Part shown: positions 50,381-57,781 of the stretch, piece after piece
Layout: each line of letters begins with the position of its first letter
Numbering within the stretch: the first letter of the stretch is position 1
Assembly (NCBI GenBank): GCA_965218935.1
Contig: CBDCMH010000001.1
Span: 556,244-620,243, forward strand
Direction: 5' to 3'
From: JADFOI01 sp965218935
Lineage (GTDB): Bacteria > Acidobacteriota > UBA6911 > RPQK01 > JADFOI01
DNA: 64,000 nucleotides
Program-made: the position numbers and the translations under genes
Notes under the pieces: model-generated
What the model was told of the DNA's origin: nothing
The model's input: the letters and a program-made list of their open reading frames with translations, nothing else
Database searches by the model: none

Positions 50381-50422
50381 CAGTGAAAATCGATTATTTC
50401 AACCTTTCGGAGTCCACCCATT

Positions 50423-51673
50423 TTAAACGAATTGAACCTTTCTTTTCTTTCCAAAGTGCCGATACACAATCGTCAACCCAAGAAGTATCACAGCGAGTCC
50501 CACCATGATTTGCTGTTCACTGATCTTGGTGACCAAGTCATAGCTCACTCTGCTGGTAAACGAGGCATCTGGCGATTGATTCTCTTTGAGAAATGCGATT
50601 TGACCAGGGGCCAAAATATAGTCTGACCGGCTCAAGGTCTCTGAGAAGTATTTTCCCATGATCAGGTTCTCGCGGTAGGCTATCGCAAGATATTCCCGGT
50701 AGGTGTCCTCGTCCACTTCTTCTTCCTCAGCTCTTTGTATGTGACGATCTCTACGGAAGAGATGAACGCGGGCTTCGTGTACGAATGGGCTACTGACCGG
50801 CGTATATTTTTCGAGGAAATCACTGTAAGCAGAATCGCTACGGTATTGATTCAGAATTGCTGCCGATACGACAGCCAAGTCCTCATCGGCTTGGCTGAGC
50901 TCTTGGGGTGAGAGACGAGATGTAAAACTGCCGATCTCAGGATCTTCATAAAAGTAACCATATTCGAACATCGCGCTCTCATTCGTGGTCAAGAACTTGA
51001 GAATCGGGATTTGCTCTGCATACCAAGCGATACGAGTGGGTGTATTGAGCAAGCTGGCGGCTAGGAATAATACTGCCGCTACCGTTAGAAGACACAAACG
51101 TTGAATATTTTGTGCTCCGGGCCGCCCTGAAATCAGAGAGGGTCTGAGTCCCTTGGCAATAGCGACCTGAGTCAGCCCCACAGCCAGGAAATTCAACCAT
51201 ATATCACCGAGGTCCCAAAATCTCTTCGGGGTCACCCATTGAATGGCTTCATCCATCGTTCCGACCATTGCTCCAATCATGAGCGCCATAAAATAGATAC
51301 TCCCGTCCTTGACTCGATGAGTCAGCGCGCGATAAATCAGTGAACCAAGAACTGCATATTCAAGAAAGTGCACGGCCTCTTCGGGAGCTGCACTCAGTCT
51401 GACCGTGTATCCGATAAAGACCATCGAAACAAAGGCGAGCCAGATATAGCTGTGGTGTGACACCGATAGCCGAATGCGGTAGATGATGGCCGCGACAGCA
51501 ACCAGGGTAACAACGGCGATGACGACGTAAGTGAACGTTTGGCGGCCTAGATGTTGTTCGACAAATTCCCCCACGGTCCTGGCCAGGGGGATGGTCACAA
51601 AAATGACCAGTGACCATAGAGCAAATAACAGCCAGCTGACCCATTCCTTTTCTTTTGGTGGGCTGTGGAACAT
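50423..51673 (-). CDS. VanZ-family membrane protein
   Basis: 416 aa. Four N-terminal membrane helices (LLFALWSLVIFVTIPLA, FTYVVIAVVTLVAVAAI and two more) hold the VanZ-like pattern HFLEYAVLGSLIYR, DEAIQWVTPKRFWDLGDIWLNF. A further helix (LCLLTVAAVLFLAASL), a long soluble stretch (about 220-390) and one C-terminal helix (IMVGLAVILLGLTIVY) follow. Role unknown; other VanZ-like proteins are not known resistance determinants. Confidence 0.8.
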   Translation of the reverse strand: MFHSPPKEKEWVSWLLFALWSLVIFVTIPLARTVGEFVEQHLGRQTFTYVVIAVVTLVAVAAIIYRIRLSVSHHSYIWLAFVSMVFIGYTVRLSAAPEEAVHFLEYAVLGSLIYRALTHRVKDGSIYFMALMIGAMVGTMDEAIQWVTPKRFWDLGDIWLNFLAVGLTQVAIAKGLRPSLISGRPGAQNIQRLCLLTVAAVLFLAASLLNTPTRIAWYAEQIPILKFLTTNESAMFEYGYFYEDPEIGSFTSRLSPQELSQADEDLAVVSAAILNQYRSDSAYSDFLEKYTPVSSPFVHEARVHLFRRDRHIQRAEEEEVDEDTYREYLAIAYRENLIMGKYFSETLSRSDYILAPGQIAFLKENQSPDASFTSRVSYDLVTKISEQQIMVGLAVILLGLTIVYRHFGKKRKVQFV

Positions 51674-51869
51674 TTCGATCGCAACGGCTCAGGCGGAATC
51701 GTCATAAATGAAACGGTGGATATGCATGGCGATAGGCCTGAAGGGTTTAGAGGTCGACGGTGCTACCCAAATTACGGTTCTGATCTGCTCTAAATCTTAC
51801 GATTGTTGGAGGTTGAAAGCAACTTCCACTATCTTGTGCGAAAATGCGCGAGAAGGACGGCTAGCGGAG

Positions 51870-53075
51870 ATGTATGTGACCCATCTGGAGTGTCCCAAAT
51901 GCAAACTCACTTATGAGAGTGAGCAGCCGATCCAACTCTGCACTTGCGGGGCACCTCTGCTTGTCGGTTATGAGCTGGAGCGGGTCCGGGATTCCTTGAG
52001 CAGGGAGGTGCTCGCATCCAGAAAGCCTACCCTCTGGCGTTATCGTGAGCTGCTTCCCGTCAGGAAAGATGAAAATATCCTGTCGTTGGGCGAGCCCATG
52101 ACCCCTGTCCTACCTTTGGAAAGGCTCGGTCCTGAAGTGGGTATGCCTCATCTCTTTATGAAGGATGAAGGTCTCCTTCCCACCGGAACCTTCAAGGCCC
52201 GCGGAGCCGCTGTTGGAGTTTCACGAGCCAAGGAGCTGGGCGTCAGAGTTCTGGCCATGCCCACCAACGGCAATGCAGGGGCTGCCTGGGCTGCCTACTG
52301 TGCGGCTGCCGGCATCCGGATCGTCATTGTGATGCCCGCCGATTCCCCTGCCATCCATCGAAAAGAGTGCATCATCGCCGGAGCATCACTCTATCTGGTG
52401 AATGGCCGGCTCAGTGACGCCGGGCAGATCATCAGACATGCGGTAGAAGAGTTCGGCTGGTACGACGCCTCTACCCTGAAGGAGCCTTACCGTATTGAGG
52501 GCAAAAAAACCATGGGACTGGAACTGCTCGAGCAGTTCAACTGGCAGGCCCCGGATGTGGTTGTCTACCCCACAGGGGGAGGCGTCGGGATCATCGGCAT
52601 CTATAAGGCTCTAAGGGAACTCCGGACAATGGGATGGATCGGCGAAAAATTTCCCCGACTCGTGGTCGTGCAGTCGACCGGATGCGCCCCCATTGTGAAA
52701 GCCTGGCAGGAAAACCAAAAGGAATCCCAATTTTGGGAGAATGCCCACACCATCGCCTTTGGCCTCACCGTTCCTCATGCGCTCGGCGACTTCCTGGTCT
52801 TGGAGGCGGTTCGGGAAACGACCGGGTGTGCTGTGGCCGTGGCCGATGAAGACATTCTCAAAGCCCAGCAGATGCTGGCCGAAAAAGAGGGCACCTTCGT
52901 CTGTCCGGAAGGAGCGGCAACCTTAAGCGCTGCCATGAAACTGGCGAAGGAGGGATGGATCACGCCACAGGAGCAGATTGTCTTACTCAACACGGGAACG
53001 GGACTCAAATATGCCGAGACCGTTCACAGCGCGCCCCCCCTGCTTCAGCCCGATGATAAGCTACCCGAAGGATGA
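51870..53075 (+). CDS. thrC: Threonine synthase
   Basis: 401 aa from ATG 51870 (MYVTHLECPK); the frame is open from 51708. A zinc-ribbon-like start (CPKC and CTCGAPL) is followed by the PLP fold. PTGTFKARGA carries PLP Lys109, PTNGNAGAAWAAYCAAAG binds the cofactor phosphate, and PTGGGVGIIGIYKAL and LNTGTGLKY are later motifs. Converts O-phosphohomoserine to threonine. Confidence 0.92.
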   Translation: MYVTHLECPKCKLTYESEQPIQLCTCGAPLLVGYELERVRDSLSREVLASRKPTLWRYRELLPVRKDENILSLGEPMTPVLPLERLGPEVGMPHLFMKDEGLLPTGTFKARGAAVGVSRAKELGVRVLAMPTNGNAGAAWAAYCAAAGIRIVIVMPADSPAIHRKECIIAGASLYLVNGRLSDAGQIIRHAVEEFGWYDASTLKEPYRIEGKKTMGLELLEQFNWQAPDVVVYPTGGGVGIIGIYKALRELRTMGWIGEKFPRLVVVQSTGCAPIVKAWQENQKESQFWENAHTIAFGLTVPHALGDFLVLEAVRETTGCAVAVADEDILKAQQMLAEKEGTFVCPEGAATLSAAMKLAKEGWITPQEQIVLLNTGTGLKYAETVHSAPPLLQPDDKLPEG

Positions 53076-53091
53076 AACAACCCGTCAACAG

Positions 53092-53700
53092 TTACGGACT
53101 AAGACGGAGTGTGTCTAAAAAGGAATTGAAACTCTCTTCGAAATGATCCACGGTGGTTTGAGGCCCGGTGAGTTTGAAGAAATTGGGCCCACCCGGTCCT
53201 TCGGCTACGGCAGCCAGCATCCGGTAATTTTCTTTGGCCGTGGTCTGCGCCATCATAGGCCCTTGGGCCTGGTGGTAAGTACCCCTCACATCAACGACGG
53301 TCAAGGGGATTCCGTCAACATCTTTTTCGGTAACCTGGGGATTGGTGACCGGAGAACCATCAGGGTTCGAGAATTGTCCGATCCAGCGGTCCACATTGGC
53401 CTGTACCGATCCTCCCTGTCCTCCAAAATAAAAGACCGCCAGCTCCGCATCTTCAGGATCCCCTTCCAGACGAGGGAGTCGATATTGAGCCAGGCGCATG
53501 GATGAAGAAGGAGCTTCACTGATCCACGTGGAAGGGGCCTCAAATTCCAGGCCGGCACCAGAAGACCCTGCGGGTCCAGAGGAAACTGCCGGTCCGGGAG
53601 TAGGCTCTGTTTCGGCTGGGCTGCCATCAGAGCACCCGGTCAACATTGCAGTGAGCAACACAACAGCAGCCAGTTCGAATCTTAAGTGATCGTGCTTCAT
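53092..53700 (-). CDS. Putative lipoprotein
   Basis: 202 aa from ATG 53700, which has a GGAGAGG site about 8 nt upstream. The signal has a lipobox LTGC, followed by a Pro/Ser/Ala-rich linker and a single beta-rich domain (YRLPRLEGDPEDAELAVFYFGG and FFKLTGPQTTVDHFEESFNSFLDTL). Longer starts overlap the divergent zinc-ribbon gene. No family recognised. Confidence 0.75.
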   Translation of the reverse strand: MKHDHLRFELAAVVLLTAMLTGCSDGSPAETEPTPGPAVSSGPAGSSGAGLEFEAPSTWISEAPSSSMRLAQYRLPRLEGDPEDAELAVFYFGGQGGSVQANVDRWIGQFSNPDGSPVTNPQVTEKDVDGIPLTVVDVRGTYHQAQGPMMAQTTAKENYRMLAAVAEGPGGPNFFKLTGPQTTVDHFEESFNSFLDTLRLSP

Positions 53701-53788
53701 CGAATTTCCTCTCCGAAATGCTACGCTGGTAGGGAGTTGAAAGCAAATGGATTGTCCAGAGACTTCGGGGGATGTAGGCTTGGGCTGG

Positions 53789-54115
53789 ATGAGCTTATTC
53801 TGTCCCCAATGTGGCGCTGAATATCGGGAGGGCTCCCGCGAGTGTTCAGATTGCCAGTTGCCCTTGGTTGCGGAACTTCCACCCCAGCCAAAGCCAGAGC
53901 CGGACCTGGAGCTGGTTACGGTGCTGGCGACTGGAAATCCGGCACTGATTGCGGTTGCCAAATCACTTCTGGAGGATTCCGGCATCGAGTACCTGACTCA
54001 AAATGAGGGGTTTCATGACCTCTTTCCTGTCAACAGGTTCAGGATTCATATCCAGGTCAGGCGAGAGGATGAGGAAGAAGCCGCGGCGCTACTGGCCGAT
54101 TTGGCGGAAGAGTAA
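53789..54115 (+). CDS. Zinc-ribbon plus DUF2007-like protein
   Basis: 108 aa from ATG 53789. Two CxxC pairs (CPQCGAEY and CSDCQLPL) form a zinc ribbon, followed by a DUF2007-type domain (VTVLATGNPALIAVAKSLLEDSGIEYL and RIHIQVRREDEEEAAALL). DUF2007 proteins are thought to be signal-transduction helpers, without proven function. The preceding stretch to 53747 is open but unlikely to be translated. Confidence 0.75.
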   Translation: MSLFCPQCGAEYREGSRECSDCQLPLVAELPPQPKPEPDLELVTVLATGNPALIAVAKSLLEDSGIEYLTQNEGFHDLFPVNRFRIHIQVRREDEEEAAALLADLAEE

Positions 54116-54315
54116 CCCCTACCATGATCCACAACACTTCATGTCGAGCATCACCGAAGTGTCCATGGATCCCCATCCACGATGATGAGAACTGCCGAGC
54201 TTCCGGGCTACGCCCAGGTGCTGTGCCGCATTGCGGGTTGCCGCCTGGATCACCAGGGGCATCTTTGACAGCTCAGAACGGAGCACCCATAATGGCCCCG
54301 TAGCGAGCCGCCTCC
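54116..54315. other. Intergenic, 200 bp
   Basis: Between the zinc-ribbon gene and the DoxX gene. I see no supported gene, RNA or clear promoter here. Confidence 0.5.
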
Positions 54316-54807
54316 ATGCTCGAGAGCCTGAAAAGACAGTACCGGCAAAAGACTTTCCTAGCCTACCTGGCTATTGTCCGGATTTTCGTTGGCTACCACT
54401 TTATCCGTGTGGCTTGGAGGAAGGTCTCCGGTGCTTTTCTAAGCGGCCAAGCGCTGCCTCGAACGTTGGCAGATGTTACGGGTGACCCGTTTTTGTGGCA
54501 TCAGGATTTCCTCTTAGGTGTAGTGATCCCCCACTCGGTTTTTTTCAGCTATCTGGTCGCCTTTGGGGAGCTGGCCATCGGAATCTCCCTGGTGCTGGGG
54601 TGCCTGGTGAGGGTCTCATCGCTGTTTGGGGCCTTCCATATGATCAACATCTATCTGGCCATCGGCATCCCCCGGGGTGGCGCCACACTTGGCCTGAATC
54701 GCACCTTCATCGTGTGCCTGCTGGTCTTTGCGGTGGCTGGCGCCGGTAGAGCATTGGGTCTGGACGCGATCTTGAAAAGGAAGTTTTTCCGCAGCTGGCT
54801 ATTCTGA
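54316..54807 (+). CDS. DoxX family membrane protein
   Basis: 163 aa with four hydrophobic segments: FLAYLAIVRIFVGYHFIRVAW, SVFFSYLVAFGELAIGISLVLG, VSSLFGAFHMINIYLAIG and FIVCLLVFAVAGAGRALGL. The order and the LRIFVGYHFI-type start match DoxX/thiosulfate:quinone oxidoreductase-like proteins. Function here unknown. Stop codon lies 9 bp from the converging cupin stop. Confidence 0.85.
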   Translation: MLESLKRQYRQKTFLAYLAIVRIFVGYHFIRVAWRKVSGAFLSGQALPRTLADVTGDPFLWHQDFLLGVVIPHSVFFSYLVAFGELAIGISLVLGCLVRVSSLFGAFHMINIYLAIGIPRGGATLGLNRTFIVCLLVFAVAGAGRALGLDAILKRKFFRSWLF

Positions 54808-54817
54808 CATCGTCTCG

Positions 54818-55159
54818 TCAATCAGCTGCAGAGTTCACTTTAATGGTGACATAGAACATAAGAAGTGGTGTGTCACCCTCGGCCACGAAATCATGCGGGG
54901 TGTTTGCCGAAATGTGGCAAATGACCCCCGGGGCCACCGTGGATTCTTCCTCCTGGAGTCGCAAACGCCCCTGGCCTTCCAAAACGTAGCCAATGACTTC
55001 CGCATCCGTATGGGTGATCCACTTCTCATCCAGCCCCTGGCGCGGTTGGAAAAGTGCCAGTCCCGCCTGGTAGTTCCGAAAACTCAATGGAGTCACCGCA
55101 CTGATCTCATCGTTGATGGGTACCAGCTCTTTCCGGAGGGTGTCGGTTGTTGCGATCAT
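54818..55159 (-). CDS. Cupin-domain protein
   Basis: 113 aa, one small beta-barrel: FQPRQGLDEKWITHTDAEVIGYVLEGQGRLRLQEEE is cupin motif 1 and PGVICHISANTPHDFVAEGDTP is motif 2. Metal-binding His/Glu residues are partly conserved. No neighbour suggests a substrate. Confidence 0.85.
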   Translation of the reverse strand: MIATTDTLRKELVPINDEISAVTPLSFRNYQAGLALFQPRQGLDEKWITHTDAEVIGYVLEGQGRLRLQEEESTVAPGVICHISANTPHDFVAEGDTPLLMFYVTIKVNSAAD

Positions 55160-55191
55160 TTCACCGAGGTCTTACTCTCGCCTTCTAACTT

Positions 55192-55800
55192 CTACTCCAG
55201 ATCGATCACCTGAATCGGTGCGGTCAGTTGAAAGTTTCCCCAAGCCACTTTGAGAGTGACATCGGTGAGATCGTCTTCTGTGTTCAGGGATATGGCCAGT
55301 TTTTCTATGGTTTCCTCTGCTTCGGCAAAGGTCACGGGCACCGTAAAGTCTATAGTCGCTTTTGCGATCTCCGAGGCGTCCAGCCGAGCCCGCCGAATTT
55401 TCACCGGATCCATAAAAGCGAGACTCCAGGTGTCACCATCCTCGGATCGATGAGCTCCCAGATAATAGGCTCCAACGGCGATGTCCTTGCCAGCGATTCT
55501 CAAGGGCAGGTTGGTATCCAGGACAGTCCAGAAGTTATTCCCCATTCGCCACACCCGTCCTTTGGTCATTTGATCAAAGGTGGCGGGGTCTTCATACTCG
55601 GATCTCCATTCGGGCTGTCCGTAACTGATAGACAACTGGCCTGGAAAGGTATTGTCGGCTCGGTTGGAATAAAGAACCCGGGCGGATGCACGCTGAGCAA
55701 CTCTTCCTCCACCCAGTGCAACCAATTCAGAGCTTTGTTGGGCGTAAAGTAGGGTCCCGGCTACTACCATAAATGCCAAAGTGCAGTTCGCTCTTTTCAT
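55192..55800 (-). CDS. DUF2911-domain exported protein
   Basis: 202 aa. Signal peptide (TLAFMVVAGTLLYAQ), then the DUF2911 pattern: SISYGQPEWR, GRVWRMGNNFWTVLDTNLPLRIAGKDIAVGAYYLGA, and a C-terminal LKVAWGNFQLTAPI. Known in Bacteroidetes and Acidobacteria as periplasmic proteins of unknown role. AAGGAGG lies before the ATG. Confidence 0.82.
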   Translation of the reverse strand: MKRANCTLAFMVVAGTLLYAQQSSELVALGGGRVAQRASARVLYSNRADNTFPGQLSISYGQPEWRSEYEDPATFDQMTKGRVWRMGNNFWTVLDTNLPLRIAGKDIAVGAYYLGAHRSEDGDTWSLAFMDPVKIRRARLDASEIAKATIDFTVPVTFAEAEETIEKLAISLNTEDDLTDVTLKVAWGNFQLTAPIQVIDLE

Positions 55801-55902
55801 ATTCAGACCTCCTTAGTACTCTCCATCTTGCCGTTACGGACCTCTATACTACATTCATCCTTCCGCTACAGTCGAGTCATGGGATCGGCCCCGAAATGGC
55901 TT

Positions 55903-56736
55903 TCAATCTTTGATCCCACTTAATTGCCAGCTCCTGAGGAGGGGGATCAACCCGTCGTCGGTTGTATCCAATTGCAGCGGTGTCACGGAAATATAACCCT
56001 CCAGAAGAGCGGATAAGTCGGTGTCGGGTTCCCCACTCACCAAAGGCCGGTAACTGGGCCAGAAATAGTCCCCCCCGTCGGGCAGGGTTCCCTTGACGTA
56101 AAAAGAAGGAGAAGCTTTCCTGCTCAAGGATCCAATCTTCACTCCTTTGACTTGGTCTTTGGGCAGCGCCGGGTAGTTGACGTTGATGAAGGTTTGGGGT
56201 GGGAGTTTCTCTTTCAAAGACCTTTCCACCAGGTGGGCGGTGAACTCCGCCGCCGCTTCGAAGTCCATCGGGGAACCGGTTTGAAGGGAAACGGCGATCG
56301 AGGGGATTCCCTTGAAGGCGGCCTCACGGGCTGCCCCCACCGTGCCAGAGTAATAAGTCGCCAAGCCCAGGTTTGCCCCATGGTTGCTTCCTGAAACCAC
56401 AATATCCGGTGGGTCGGACAGTAGGTTCTGCAGTGCCAAACTGACACAAGTGGCTGGCCGTGCCGTGATGGCATGCCAAATAGAACCCCCATCATCGGTC
56501 CAGGTCGTCACAAGAATGGGATTGCGTCCCGTGGTCAGCCCATGGCCGGTAGCACTCTGATTCGTAGCGGGAGCTGCTACGGTGACCTTGCCTACTCGAC
56601 TGAGAGCCCTGTGCATGGCCAACAATCCCGGAGCGTCGATTCCATCGTCATTGGTGAGAAGAATGCGGGGCGGATTCTGAGATAGACCGCAGATAAAGAA
56701 AGGTAGTGTGACCAGAACGAAGAGCGATTTTCTCAT
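55903..56736 (-). CDS. surE: SurE-family 5'-nucleotidase with signal peptide
   Basis: 277 aa. The signal sequence SLFVLVTLPFFICGLS precedes a complete SurE domain: ILLTNDDGIDAPG (metal-binding Asp pair), PATNQSATGHGLT, SGSNHGANLGLATYYSGTVGAAREA and INVNYP. SurE hydrolyses nucleoside monophosphates and other phosphate esters. Bacterial SurE is usually cytosolic, so the signal peptide is unusual. GGAGGTGAT precedes its ATG. Confidence 0.9.
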   Translation of the reverse strand: MRKSLFVLVTLPFFICGLSQNPPRILLTNDDGIDAPGLLAMHRALSRVGKVTVAAPATNQSATGHGLTTGRNPILVTTWTDDGGSIWHAITARPATCVSLALQNLLSDPPDIVVSGSNHGANLGLATYYSGTVGAAREAAFKGIPSIAVSLQTGSPMDFEAAAEFTAHLVERSLKEKLPPQTFINVNYPALPKDQVKGVKIGSLSRKASPSFYVKGTLPDGGDYFWPSYRPLVSGEPDTDLSALLEGYISVTPLQLDTTDDGLIPLLRSWQLSGIKD

Positions 56737-56766
56737 GAAATCACCTCCAGGCTATACTAAGTCGTG

Positions 56767-57624
56767 ATGACCGGCAAACTCAAGTTGATGTGTGTTCTAG
56801 CCCATCCCGATGACGAATCTCTGGGCATGGGTGGCACACTAGCCAAATACGCTGCTGAAGGTATCGAGACGTATCTAGTCACAGCGACGCGGGGAGAACG
56901 CGGCCGCTTTGGAGAGGGTGAGGTCTCCCCGGGACTTGATGTGGTGGGCCAGATGCGGGAAGCGGAGCTCCTGGCGGCTGCGGAAGAACTGGGCATCCGG
57001 GAAGTCCGCTTTCTGGACTACCTCGACGGCGATTTGGATCAGGCCGATCCAACGGAAGCCATGGCACGAATTGCTGGGCACTTGCGACGGGTGAAGCCGC
57101 AGGTTGTCATCACTTTTGGACCCGAGGGCGCCTACGGTCATCCTGATCATATCGCCATCTCCCAGTTCGCAACGGCAGCCGTCGTTTGTGCCGCTGATCC
57201 AAACTACACCACCCAGGGGGAGCGGCCGACGCCGGCAGAGGTTCATCGGGTATCCAAGTTTTACTATTTGGCCTGGTCCAAAGATAAATGGGCGGCCTAC
57301 CAGGCGGCTTTCCGCGATTTGAAAATAAAGGTGGATGGCACAGAGCGGCGAGCCACACCTTGGCCCGATTGGGCAGTCACGACGGTTATTGATACGAGTT
57401 CCTACTGGGAAACGGTGTGGCGAGCCGTGTCCTGCCATAAAACTCAAATGGCGATATTCAGCCAACTGGAGCATTTGCCCGATGAACACCATCAAGCTCT
57501 GTGGGGAACTCAGGAGTACTATCGTACTTTCAGCTCGGTCAATGGCGGGCGAACACGCGAGATCGATCTGTTTGAGGGATTACGCCATCACCCGAACCCG
57601 GGGGAATGCCCGGATTATGCATAG
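56767..57624 (+). CDS. PIG-L family deacetylase (GlcNAc-PI de-N-acetylase fold)
   Basis: 285 aa from ATG 56767; a GTG at 56764 is in frame. CVLAHPDDESLGMGGTLA carries the zinc-binding His-Pro-Asp-Asp, TRGERGRFG follows, and TFGPEGAYGHPDHIAIS supplies the second zinc histidine. Members deacetylate GlcNAc-linked substrates, including mycothiol and bacillithiol precursors; target unknown. TATACT lies 8 nt before the ATG, and no Shine-Dalgarno is visible. The final codons and stop (CPDYA) are encoded by a dispersed repeat end. Confidence 0.88.
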   Translation: MTGKLKLMCVLAHPDDESLGMGGTLAKYAAEGIETYLVTATRGERGRFGEGEVSPGLDVVGQMREAELLAAAEELGIREVRFLDYLDGDLDQADPTEAMARIAGHLRRVKPQVVITFGPEGAYGHPDHIAISQFATAAVVCAADPNYTTQGERPTPAEVHRVSKFYYLAWSKDKWAAYQAAFRDLKIKVDGTERRATPWPDWAVTTVIDTSSYWETVWRAVSCHKTQMAIFSQLEHLPDEHHQALWGTQEYYRTFSSVNGGRTREIDLFEGLRHHPNPGECPDYA

Positions 57625-57650
57625 GTTCTTGTAACGAAGCGACGAAAGCG
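57607..57650. repeat. Dispersed repeat (copy D), right-type end
   Basis: CCCGGATTATGCATAGGTTC, followed by TTGTAACGAAGCGACGAAAG, matches the right end of copy A read inward. It supplies the C-terminal residues and TAG stop of the PIG-L gene. The matching other end is not clear within the GC-rich 57650-57750 tract. Confidence 0.6.
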
Positions 57651-57781
57651 CCGACCTGAAAAGGCGCGCTCGAGGATATCGAGGCCTTACCTGAAATCGT
57701 GACGCGGCTTGGCCGGCAAGTGGATGCCGCTCTCAGGCCGGATGTCGGGGGACATTCCTAAAATGGAACAGAAGAGGAGGT

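Noticed and set aside
53701..53985. 95-residue N-terminal extension of the lipoprotein at 53092
   Set aside because: It overlaps the divergent zinc-ribbon gene, lacks family features and precedes a good Shine-Dalgarno and lipoprotein signal at 53700.
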